Below are positions 1-5,529 of a DNA stretch of 5,529 nucleotides, piece by piece (the first letter of the stretch is position 1; each line of letters begins with the position of its first letter). A model generated the notes under the pieces. The model did no database searches. It saw only the letters and a program-made list of their open reading frames with translations, and had not been told where the DNA came from. The DNA comes from DATLFA01 sp039934635. GTDB taxonomy: Bacteria; Actinomycetota; Acidimicrobiia; Acidimicrobiales; WLNW01. The position numbers and the translations under genes are program-made. The DNA is taken from NCBI GenBank assembly GCA_039934635.1, contig JBDTLT010000315.1:1-5529 (forward strand). The letters are read 5' to 3'.

Positions 1-1370
1 AGTCGCAGGCAGATCAAGAAAGCGACCGTCGGCAACAGTGCGACGAGGAACCACAGTTGGTGGAACCTCGAGACGATCTGGTCGGGGCCGGGGTCACCGA
101 ACAAGCCGAAGAACATCGATGCCCCGAGGATGGAGCCGATCTGCCGGCCGGTCTGCAAGATCGCCATGCCGACACCGAAGTTCTCGGAGTTGAGCGTTTC
201 GGCCGCGGTTGCATTCATCATCGCGATGGCCATGCCCCATGCGCCCATGCCGACCATCACCAACGCCGGGAAGAATACCGTCCAGTACTGCGACGACGAC
301 CCACCCGAGGCGAACGCGAGGATGTACATGCCGCACGCGGTGATTGCGATGCCGGAGAGGATGACGTGCTTGTGGCTGTAGCGTCGAGCGAGGCGCGCGG
401 CGAAGACAGACGTCAAACCGGCGCTGGCGGACATCGGCATCACGCCGAACCCGGCACCCAAGGTGCTGTAGCCCCAGACCTTCTGTAGGAACTGCGCCTG
501 CATCACGAGGTTCGCGAACATTGCCATCGCGATCAGCAATGAAGCCACCATCGAGACCCGAAACGTGCGCCCCTGGAGCAATTCGTAGTCGATCACCGGC
601 GATGTCGTGCGCGCCGACCGCGCTGCGAGCGAGATTGCGAACACCACCGCGAGGCACGCGGCGACGACGAGTCGGGTGTCGCTGATGCCCCAGGTGCGCA
701 CCTGGACGATGGCGAGAGATGTCGAGGCGAGCGTCGCGGCGAGCAACACGACACTCGGGATGTCGGGGAGCGACGCGCCCTTGATCCGCTCGCTGTCCTT
801 CAGCAGCACGAAGGCCCGCACGACGACGGGTATCCCGATGGCCACGTTGAGGAGGAACGAGACACGCCACGTAGTGAACTCCACGATCAGGCCGCCCGCG
901 GCAGGCCCGAGCGCGGCGGCGATACCACCGACGGCCACCCACGCGCCGATCGCAACCGAGCGCTTGTCTTCGGGGAAGGCCGCGAGCACCAGACCGATCG
1001 ATGCCGGCGTGAACAGCGCGTGACCCGTCCCCTCGACCAGCCGAGCACCGATCAAGAAGATCGGTGACGGGGCCGCGGCACACAACGCGGATCCGACGAC
1101 GAACGTCACACCGCCGATGAGAAACATGCGGCGGCGGCCGGTGCGATCCCCGAGCCGACCCGACACGACGACCAGCGCGGCCAACGCGATCGTGTAGGCC
1201 GTCAACACGAACGAGAACGTCGCAGTCGGCGTGTTCGGGAAGTCAGCCTCGATCTTCGGCAAGATGACGGGAACGGTGCCCGAGTCCATCGATCCGAGAA
1301 AAACTGCGGCGGTTGTCACAGAGAAGACCTGCCAATGCAACGGCAGTTTGCGCGCGCCTGATCTCCCCAC
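1..1370 (-). CDS. MFS transporter, DHA2-like 14-helix drug:H+ antiporter (C-terminus cut by window edge)
   Basis: This is an integral membrane exporter of the major facilitator superfamily, expected to expel a small hydrophobic compound in exchange for protons. The frame is open for 456 residues from the GTG at 1370 to the window edge. TM1 (about residues 13-35) carries GSMDSGTVPVILP, with Asp29 at the place of the conserved acidic residue of DHA2 pumps. Motif A, GRLGDRTGRRR, is at residues 71-81. The antiporter motif C, GGIAAALGPAAGG, is at 148-160, followed by WRVSFLLNVAIG. A late GMAILQTGRQIGSILGAS segment is also typical of DHA2 pumps. The last visible helix (LWFLVALLPTVAFLICL) is probably the final one, so little is missing. 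The frame is also open upstream, but GTG 1370 is the first usable start. A second GTG at 1319, with GGCAGG in front, would cut into TM1. The gene lies 29 bases after the oxidoreductase stop, so co-transcription is likely. The substrate cannot be told. Confidence 0.9.
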   Translation of the reverse strand, partial: MGRSGARKLPLHWQVFSVTTAAVFLGSMDSGTVPVILPKIEADFPNTPTATFSFVLTAYTIALAALVVVSGRLGDRTGRRRMFLIGGVTFVVGSALCAAAPSPIFLIGARLVEGTGHALFTPASIGLVLAAFPEDKRSVAIGAWVAVGGIAAALGPAAGGLIVEFTTWRVSFLLNVAIGIPVVVRAFVLLKDSERIKGASLPDIPSVVLLAATLASTSLAIVQVRTWGISDTRLVVAACLAVVFAISLAARSARTTSPVIDYELLQGRTFRVSMVASLLIAMAMFANLVMQAQFLQKVWGYSTLGAGFGVMPMSASAGLTSVFAARLARRYSHKHVILSGIAITACGMYILAFASGGSSSQYWTVFFPALVMVGMGAWGMAIAMMNATAAETLNSENFGVGMAILQTGRQIGSILGASMFFGLFGDPGPDQIVSRFHQLWFLVALLPTVAFLICLR

Positions 1371-1399
1371 CTCGCAACCATACTTGCAACCGCGGGCGG

Positions 1400-2275
1400 C
1401 TAAAGATGTGTGACGGTCTCCACGAACTCGCGCATCGCGTCGAGATGTTCGTCACGCGACGCAACGGCGCCGACAGAAAACGTGGTGGGGCGATTGACCA
1501 TCGCCGTCACGCCCGCGCGGGCATAGCGCTCGGCCAACGCCTGATCGAACTCGGGCGGACGTGACACAACGATCGCGAATGGCCGGTCGAACGAAGCTGC
1601 TCCTTCGTGTGCTGCTTCTTGTCGCGCCGCACGCAGCCGACTCAGTATCGGGAACAGCGTCTGCTCGGTGAAGTTGACACCGATCCACCCATCGGCGCGC
1701 GCCGCGCGGCGCAATGCCGCGTCGGAGATCCCGCCGACGAGCACCGGCACCGGCTTGCCGGGGACGGGTGCGAGCCGCACTTCGTCGAACCGGTGATAGC
1801 GCGTATCAGCCGAGATCGGCGCGCCGGTCAGTAGATCACGCAACAAGCCGAGCATCTCGTCGGTGCGGGCGCCGCGATCGGTGAACCGCATACCGGCAGC
1901 TTCGAATTCTTCGCGCAGCCAACCGATGCCGACCCCGAGCACGATGCGGTCGTGCGAGAGCACCGCGGCGGAGGAAATGGACTTGGCCGCGACGAAAAGG
2001 TCGCGCAGCGGCAGGACATAGACATTGGCCAGAAAGTGCAGCCTCGTCGTCACTGCCGACAGTGCACCGAACGCGACGAACGGATCGATGAACGGGGTGT
2101 CGGGCGGATAGCCCGATCCGCCGCCCGCCACATACGGGTTGGGCGTGACGATCGTCGTCGGAGTGACGAGATGCTCGGGCAGCGAAACCCCGTGCATTCC
2201 CGCCTCTTCGGCGGCGCGAGCCAGTTCGACGAGCCGCTCGGGCGCCGTGAAACCCAAGTTCTGCCACGGCTGCAT
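1400..2275 (-). CDS. LLM-class F420- or flavin-dependent oxidoreductase (TIGR03619-like)
   Basis: This is a cytoplasmic TIM-barrel oxidoreductase of the bacterial luciferase-like superfamily, which transfers hydride or oxygen with reduced F420 or FMN. At 291 residues it has the usual length for the short actinobacterial LLM subfamily (TIGR03619 type). The most diagnostic stretch, residues 113-140, reads LGVGIGWLREEFEAAGMRF followed by TDRGARTDE. It is preceded by LPLRDLFVAAKSISSAAVLSHDR (89-110), the position where many relatives have S-G-G-R. A second family block, PVPVLVGGISDAALRRAARADGW, is at 175-197. Residues 232-291 form the shorter C-terminal part. The ATG at 2275 is supported by a strong Shine-Dalgarno sequence (GGGAG, 5 bases away). 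The gene heads an apparent two-gene transcript with the MFS pump. The cofactor (F420 or flavin) and the substrate cannot be decided from sequence alone. Confidence 0.92.
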   Translation of the reverse strand: MQPWQNLGFTAPERLVELARAAEEAGMHGVSLPEHLVTPTTIVTPNPYVAGGGSGYPPDTPFIDPFVAFGALSAVTTRLHFLANVYVLPLRDLFVAAKSISSAAVLSHDRIVLGVGIGWLREEFEAAGMRFTDRGARTDEMLGLLRDLLTGAPISADTRYHRFDEVRLAPVPGKPVPVLVGGISDAALRRAARADGWIGVNFTEQTLFPILSRLRAARQEAAHEGAASFDRPFAIVVSRPPEFDQALAERYARAGVTAMVNRPTTFSVGAVASRDEHLDAMREFVETVTHL

Positions 2276-2277
2276 GA

Positions 2278-2299
2278 CCCCTCCCGTAACGGGATCGTA
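2278..2299 (-). promoter_or_regulatory. Promoter -10 box and Shine-Dalgarno of the oxidoreductase gene
   Basis: Reading the minus strand, TACGAT at 2299-2294 fits the actinobacterial -10 pattern TANNNT. It would place the transcription start near 2287, giving a leader of about 12 bases. That leader contains GGGAGGGG (2285-2278), with GGGAG ending 5 bases before the ATG at 2275. No recognisable -35 hexamer lies at the expected distance. This is the only gene in the window with a strong Shine-Dalgarno sequence. Confidence 0.5.
2282..2294. repeat. 13-base palindrome over the oxidoreductase transcription start (possible operator)
   Basis: TCCCGT-A-ACGGGA is a perfect inverted repeat with 6-base arms around a single central base. 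It begins at the last base of the putative -10 box and covers the predicted transcription start and part of the Shine-Dalgarno sequence. Its position would suit repressor binding that controls the oxidoreductase-MFS pair. The one-base loop makes an RNA hairpin less likely than a DNA site. No regulator gene is in the window, and a palindrome this short could arise by chance in GC-rich DNA. Confidence 0.35.
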
Positions 2300-2304
2300 G
2301 CTTT

Positions 2305-2322
2305 TCTCACCGAAATCTCACC
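2305..2322. repeat. Direct repeat TCTCACC, two copies 11 bases apart
   Basis: TCTCACC occurs at 2305-2311 and 2316-2322 with a GAAA spacer, so the copies sit about one helical turn apart on the same DNA face. On the minus strand this reads GGTGAGA twice, covering the area where the -35 region of the oxidoreductase promoter should be. It could be a paired binding site for an activator or repressor in this divergent region. The repeat is short and may be coincidental. Confidence 0.25.
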
Positions 2323-2331
2323 TACGGCGAT

Positions 2332-2361
2332 CTGACTCGCGGCGCGTGCATCGACCACACT
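2332..2361 (+). promoter_or_regulatory. Candidate leaderless promoter of the membrane-anchored protein gene
   Basis: CTGACT at 2332-2337 shares TGAC with the -35 consensus. It is 18 bases from CACACT at 2356-2361, which keeps the A and final T of a -10 box but lacks the first T. The ATG at 2369 follows 7 bases later, so transcription would begin at or within a base or two of the start codon. No purine-rich ribosome site lies at a useful distance: GGGG at 2362-2365 is only 3 bases from the ATG. The pattern suggests a leaderless mRNA, but the -10 box is weak. Confidence 0.35.
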
Positions 2362-2368
2362 GGGGCCA

Positions 2369-3616
2369 ATGTCGTCGAGAAAGACCGGGCGGGCCTACGC
2401 CGCCAAGATCGAGCACCGGCGCGCGGTAGCCCGCCGCCGCGGCCAACAGATTCGCTGGGAAGAGCTGCGGCAGATGGCGGCCGAGCAGCGCCGGCAACGA
2501 CGCAAGAAGCTTGCGATCGGTTTCGCGGCCATTGTCGTCCTCGCCGCGGCGGTCACCACGTACCTCGTGTGGCCCGAGCCGGAGGTCAAACTCGAGCTCA
2601 CTTCGCCGGTGGTCGCGAAACAGAGCCCGCCGCTCACTATCAGCACCGCCGCCACGGCCTACAACGTCACGTATCAGATCCAGGTGATCTCCGCGGACAC
2701 CGGTACCGTCGAACGCCATCTCGAAAAGCTCAGCGTGCGCCGGCCCTTCGACGATCACGTGATCTTCTACGCGGGCGACGCGGTCACTGATACGCCGGAG
2801 TTCGAGGTCATCGACAACCTCGGGCTCGCGTCCACGATCAGCGGAGGAGTCCCACAGGTACAGCAGGGTTTGCCCGCGGCCGGCAAGACCGATGTGCGCC
2901 TCGACATCACTCTCGACGACTTGGTCAAGAGCGAGTACTTCACCGCGCGCGAACAACGACGCGTCGCCGGCCGCAACTGCACCGTGTACCGCACGGGCCG
3001 CACCGTCGAGAGCAACTCGGTCGCCAAAGCGACCGACACCGACTACGTCGACGTCTGCGTCGACGAGTCCGGGCTCATGCTCGAAGAGATGGCCGTCAAC
3101 AGCGGCAAGATCAGCCTCCGCGTCATCGCCACCGACATCGCCTTCGAACCCGCATTCGCCGACGACGCCTTCACCATCAGCGATCCGCCACTCGGTACCG
3201 CCGATGGTGCCCCCGTGCTCGAAGAGATCGACAAGGCCACGATTCCCAACGCCAACCTGTTGCGACTGCCCACCGTGCCCGAAGGCTTCGAGCACAAGGC
3301 CCGGTATGTACTGCGCGAAGCGCCGTCCGCCGATGCCGCGGCGACAGGTGTTGCGCCGACAAAGGACACCTACGTCGATGTCTACGTCAACGGCACGAAG
3401 TCGATCGTGATCCAGCAGGGCCCGACCGACAATGAGCCCCAAATCGACACGACCGACGCCCAGACGATCGACATCGGGCTTCTCGGCCAAGCCAAGATGC
3501 TGCTCGGCATCAGCGGCAACACCGTCGTGGTGAATCCCACCGGTATGTGGTTCATCCACGTGAACGCCACGCTGCCGACGGCAGATCTACAAACGCTCGC
3601 CGGCCAGTTGCGCTGA
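2369..3616 (+). CDS. Single-pass membrane protein with LolA/RseB-like and DUF4367-like extracytoplasmic region
   Basis: I cannot assign a specific function. The 415-residue product starts with a 47-residue tail very rich in Arg and Lys (such as RRAVARRRGQQIRWEELRQ), probably helical and cytoplasmic. One transmembrane helix follows at 48-68 (LAIGFAAIVVLAAAVTTYLVW) with no signal-peptidase or lipobox motif, so it should stay anchored facing outward. Residues 75-270 look like a beta-rich LolA/RseB-type domain: TYQIQV, RPFDDHVIFYAGD, then VAGRNCTVYRTG and DYVDVCVDESGLMLEEM. Cys204 and Cys230 are well placed to form a disulfide. Residues 297-415 (LLRLPTVPEGF through YVDVYVNG to GMWFIHVNATLPTADLQTLAG) resemble DUF4367-like domains that often accompany sigma/anti-sigma signalling or envelope sensing. 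These matches rest on motif memory, not a search. No sigma or anti-sigma gene lies beside it, so a sensing role is inference. Confidence 0.85.
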   Translation: MSSRKTGRAYAAKIEHRRAVARRRGQQIRWEELRQMAAEQRRQRRKKLAIGFAAIVVLAAAVTTYLVWPEPEVKLELTSPVVAKQSPPLTISTAATAYNVTYQIQVISADTGTVERHLEKLSVRRPFDDHVIFYAGDAVTDTPEFEVIDNLGLASTISGGVPQVQQGLPAAGKTDVRLDITLDDLVKSEYFTAREQRRVAGRNCTVYRTGRTVESNSVAKATDTDYVDVCVDESGLMLEEMAVNSGKISLRVIATDIAFEPAFADDAFTISDPPLGTADGAPVLEEIDKATIPNANLLRLPTVPEGFEHKARYVLREAPSADAAATGVAPTKDTYVDVYVNGTKSIVIQQGPTDNEPQIDTTDAQTIDIGLLGQAKMLLGISGNTVVVNPTGMWFIHVNATLPTADLQTLAGQLR

Positions 3617-3627
3617 CGAGGCGTCGC

Positions 3628-5409
3628 TCACGCGTCGAAGTCGCCGCCCCATCGGCTGGCGAACGCTCTCGGCAGCATCCACTGCCCCAGCGCCGTGAGA
3701 CGTGACGCCGAATCGAGTACACCGATCGCCCGCCACACTGTGACGAAACCGGTGAGCCCAGCACGAACGGCATCGAGATCTTCGGCCGGCGGGTCGAGCA
3801 GGCGCGCTAGCGCGGCCGGAGTCGCATCGGCACCGGGACCTTCGTTCGCGAGCGCGATGATCAAACGCAACACATCGGTGTGCTCGAGCGAGGAGTCCTC
3901 GAACCACGCGTGAGCGAGCCCCGCGAGGAGTTCGAGATCATCGATCTCATCGAGCTCGGCCTGGGTGAGGTCACCGACCCCGGCCCCTTCGAAGAGCGGC
4001 GCATCACCCGAATGAAGGTCGGCGCGAATAGTCGAGGCGGACACCGCGATGAGATCGGCCGGCGGTTCGCTGCCGCGCAACCCGGCGAGCGACGACTGCA
4101 TCACATCGACCAGTTGCGCTTCGAACGCTCGCCAATTCTCCAGCAGACCTTCTTCGGCGCGGTCGAGATCGACATCGACATCGTCGAGGTCGGCGTTGTA
4201 GCTCTGTATGAACGACTGCATCGCGTCGACGTCGTCGAGATCGACCCCACTCGCCATCGCCGAGACGAGAAGCTCGGCTGCTCCTTGCGCGGCAGGTTCG
4301 CGCACGAGTTCGGCATACTCGTCCAGCCACTGATCGATCGATCGCACGGTCTCGTCGATCAGCCCGGCATCGAGACCGCGCCGTTCTCCGGCAAAGCGAA
4401 TCCAGGAGGGCAGGACGGCCGGCACCTTGTGAAAGAAATCGGCGTCGGCGATGACCTCTTCGGGCATCCACTGCGTCAGGAAGATCTCGACGACGACCGG
4501 GCTCCAACGCAGCGGGTCGCCGGCGCAATCGTCGGCGAACTCGCAGATCGTCTCGGCGATCTCCCGGGCCTCGTCGGGCAGACCCAAGAAGTGAGGGCTG
4601 CTCACGAACGCCTCGATGAGCTCATCGAGCTCGTCCTCGGACAACTCGTGCGTTTCGTCGGGAACCGTTCCGCCGCTCGGCAGCAAGGCGAACCGCTGGT
4701 CGGCCAGCGCGCGAAGGTCGACGATGTCGTCGGAGAGCTCGAGGTCGTAGGCCTGGTCGAGCAAATCGAAGGCGACTTCGACTCGCGCCCGCGCCTCGGC
4801 CGCGTCGATGGTTACGACTTCGATCTGAGGCTCGGCGGCGCCCAACTCGCGCACGACCGCCAGCGGCGGCCCGTCGATGATGTCCTTGACGATGCCGCCC
4901 ATGTTGGCGTCGATGTACACACCGACCGTTCGCAGGCTACCGGTGAGATCTTCGTATTCGAGATACACGCCGTAACCGTCGCCGTATTGATCGCGCAGCA
5001 CCGCGACTTCGCCGACCTTGACGTTGCCCATCTCTGATACCCAGCGCGGTGGTGAGGTTTTCGCCGTGAGTTTCTCGTAGACGAGATCGGCGCGGGCGCG
5101 CGCACCGACAGGGCCGAAGACGCGAATCGAGCGCGCCACGAAGAGGCCGACGAGTCCTCCGACGCGCAACGCTTCGCGTAGCACCTCCTCGGGGGACGCG
5201 AGCGCTCGCGAGTGCACCCCCTCGACCCGGAAGACCTGTTGGAACGACGACCCGAATACCTCGGCGTCGGCCGGATCGTCACGCACGACTTCTGCTGCAT
5301 TGGCGAAGATGGCGCGAACCTGCGCCGACACCTGCCCGCTCGGTTGCGTGCCCTTCGGCGTGGCGCGACCTCCGGCCTTCTTCGGATGCCTGCCTGGTTT
5401 GCCCGCCAT
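3628..5409 (-). CDS. Uncharacterised large acidic soluble protein (593 aa) of an actinobacterial type
   Basis: I cannot give this protein a function. It opens with a basic, Gly/Pro-rich tail (residues 1-25, MAGKPGRHPKKAGGRATPKG), then becomes strongly acidic, with no signal peptide or membrane helix. Residues 40-185 form a first domain containing DLVYEKL (108-114), a DQYGDGYGVYLEY strand pair (140-152) and VYIDANMGGIVKD (164-176). I recall this pattern from actinobacterial hypothetical proteins. Residues 280-370 are helical, with RWSPVVVEIFLTQWMPEEVI and VPAVLPSWIRFAGERRG. This resembles a W-S-P...F-L...W-x-P segment seen in some SEC-C- or pRiA4b-ORF3-associated proteins, though the SEC-C cysteine motif itself is absent. 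Residues 388-420 are very Asp-rich (DLDDVDVDLDRAEE). The C-terminus (505-585) looks like a helical or winged-helix module ending LTALGQWMLPRAF. The ATG at 5409 has no Shine-Dalgarno sequence but an extended -10 box right before it. The gene converges on its left neighbour. Confidence 0.85.
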   Translation of the reverse strand: MAGKPGRHPKKAGGRATPKGTQPSGQVSAQVRAIFANAAEVVRDDPADAEVFGSSFQQVFRVEGVHSRALASPEEVLREALRVGGLVGLFVARSIRVFGPVGARARADLVYEKLTAKTSPPRWVSEMGNVKVGEVAVLRDQYGDGYGVYLEYEDLTGSLRTVGVYIDANMGGIVKDIIDGPPLAVVRELGAAEPQIEVVTIDAAEARARVEVAFDLLDQAYDLELSDDIVDLRALADQRFALLPSGGTVPDETHELSEDELDELIEAFVSSPHFLGLPDEAREIAETICEFADDCAGDPLRWSPVVVEIFLTQWMPEEVIADADFFHKVPAVLPSWIRFAGERRGLDAGLIDETVRSIDQWLDEYAELVREPAAQGAAELLVSAMASGVDLDDVDAMQSFIQSYNADLDDVDVDLDRAEEGLLENWRAFEAQLVDVMQSSLAGLRGSEPPADLIAVSASTIRADLHSGDAPLFEGAGVGDLTQAELDEIDDLELLAGLAHAWFEDSSLEHTDVLRLIIALANEGPGADATPAALARLLDPPAEDLDAVRAGLTGFVTVWRAIGVLDSASRLTALGQWMLPRAFASRWGGDFDA

Positions 5410-5415
5410 CGGGCG

Positions 5416-5424
5416 AAGCTAACA
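5416..5424 (-). promoter_or_regulatory. Extended -10 promoter, probably leaderless, for the 593-aa protein gene
   Basis: On the minus strand TGT-TAGCTT (5424-5416) is an extended -10 element (TGN plus TANNNT). Exactly 6 bases (CGCCCG) separate it from the ATG at 5409, which would put transcription initiation on the A of the start codon. The bases before the ATG are not purine-rich, so no Shine-Dalgarno sequence competes with this reading. There is no clear -35 hexamer, as is usual for TGN promoters. Leaderless genes with this geometry are known to be common in actinobacteria. Confidence 0.5.
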
Positions 5425-5431
5425 CTCCCGT

Positions 5432-5459
5432 CCCCGTCCTACGATCCCTGTCCTACGAT
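5432..5459. repeat. 14-base tandem duplication carrying two -10 boxes
   Basis: Two adjacent 14-base units, CCCCGTCCTACGAT (5432-5445) and CCCTGTCCTACGAT (5446-5459), differ at one position only (the fourth base, C or T). Each ends in TACGAT, a TANNNT-type -10 hexamer. The duplication therefore copies a promoter core immediately upstream of the amidohydrolase start. Part of the first unit's junction, CTACGATCCC, is also found on the minus strand at 2300-2291 in the oxidoreductase promoter. Confidence 0.7.
5440..5459 (+). promoter_or_regulatory. Twin -10 boxes of the amidohydrolase gene; the proximal one leaderless
   Basis: TACGAT occurs at 5440-5445 and 5454-5459. The proximal box is 6 bases (TGCGCG) from the ATG at 5466, so its transcript would start on the ATG itself. 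The distal box would give a leader of about 14 bases. No Shine-Dalgarno sequence is present (the sequence before the ATG is pyrimidine-rich), and no good -35 hexamer is seen 16-18 bases upstream of either box. Confidence 0.5.
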
Positions 5460-5465
5460 TGCGCG

Positions 5466-5529
5466 ATGAGAGATCTGGTCGTACGGGGCGGGCTCGTCGT
5501 CGACGGAACGGGTGGTGCGCCATACGCGG
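5466..5529 (+). CDS. Amidohydrolase, D-aminoacylase-like (first 21 codons only)
   Basis: Only the N-terminus is inside the window: MRDLVVRGGLVVDGTGGAPYA. The block D-L-V-[VI]-R-G-G-x-V-V-D-G-T-G is the usual opening beta-strand region of the metal-dependent amidohydrolase superfamily, especially N-acyl-D-amino-acid deacylase and D-aminoacylase-like enzymes. These hydrolyse an amide bond of an N-acylated amino acid or related compound in the cytoplasm. The metal-binding HxH and the other catalytic residues lie beyond the right edge, so activity and substrate cannot be judged. The start is set by the -10 box 6 bases upstream and by agreement with the family's N-terminus. It is divergent from the 593-aa gene, with 56 bases between the start codons. 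Confidence 0.8.
   Translation, partial: MRDLVVRGGLVVDGTGGAPYA

Noticed and set aside
94..1083. Minus-strand open frame of 329 codons within the MFS gene
   Set aside because: It is an Arg-rich frame-shifted shadow. The neighbouring frame on the same strand gives continuous transmembrane helices and MFS motifs A and C.
1371..1399. Possible separate promoter between the oxidoreductase and the MFS gene
   Set aside because: No TANNNT box with suitable spacing to GTG 1370 or GTG 1319 stands out in this 29-base gap; co-transcription explains it more simply.
2318..3559. Long minus-strand open frame (413 codons) opposite the membrane protein gene
   Set aside because: Its sequence is a Gly/Asp/Arg-rich reverse complement of the plus-strand gene with no family motifs, and it would overlap the divergent promoter region. 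The plus-strand frame has a sensible tail-TM-domain plan.
4171..4196. Repeated GATCGACATC-like stretch that could be a DNA repeat
   Set aside because: It simply encodes the Asp-rich run DLDDVDVDLD of the 593-aa protein; the repetition follows from amino-acid composition.
4326..4344. GATC tetranucleotide run (TGATCGATCGATCG) as a possible regulatory or methylation cluster
   Set aside because: Three adjacent copies inside a coding region are unremarkable in GC-rich actinobacterial DNA, and the codons read normally as SIDQ.
3880..5037. Long plus-strand open frame (385 codons) opposite the 593-aa gene
   Set aside because: It lies wholly antisense to a longer frame with recognisable motifs, has no promoter or ribosome site, and its composition mirrors the acidic GA[CT]/GAG codons of the real gene.

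Overview
This GC-rich window, in which nearly every base is coding, looks like chromosome from a high-GC actinobacterium. The reasons are an LLM-class (luciferase-like, probably F420- or flavin-dependent) oxidoreductase, a GTG start, and short AT-poor promoters with TANNNT-type -10 boxes sitting directly in front of start codons. A member of Acidimicrobiia or a related lineage would fit, but that is inference. I see no RNA gene, insertion sequence, CRISPR array or other sign of mobile DNA.

Layout. The left part (1-2275) is a minus-strand pair read right to left: an LLM-class oxidoreductase (1400-2275), then, 29 bases downstream, a 14-helix-type MFS drug/proton antiporter (1370 to beyond base 1, C-terminal end cut off). 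They are probably one transcript. A 93-base divergent control region (2276-2368) follows. It holds a likely promoter, a strong Shine-Dalgarno sequence and a 13-base palindrome for the oxidoreductase, a spaced 7-base direct repeat, and a likely leaderless promoter for the next gene.

The middle (2369-3616, plus strand) encodes a single-pass membrane protein. It has a very basic cytoplasmic tail and an extracytoplasmic part that resembles LolA/RseB-like and DUF4367-like domains. It converges, with only 11 bases between stop codons, on a minus-strand gene (3628-5409) for a 593-residue, strongly acidic, soluble protein of an uncharacterised actinobacterial type. A second divergent region (5410-5465) separates that gene from the first 21 codons of a plus-strand amidohydrolase (D-aminoacylase-like) that runs off the right edge.

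How the genes work together. Only the oxidoreductase-MFS pair looks like a functional unit: redox modification plus export of a small molecule or xenobiotic. The other genes have separate promoters and no evident shared pathway. I do not see a convincing new multi-gene system. The most unusual features are the promoters: two divergent genes that both appear leaderless with the same 6-base spacing from -10 box to ATG, one of them with its -10 box copied by a 14-base tandem duplication. The two uncharacterised proteins in the middle come next.
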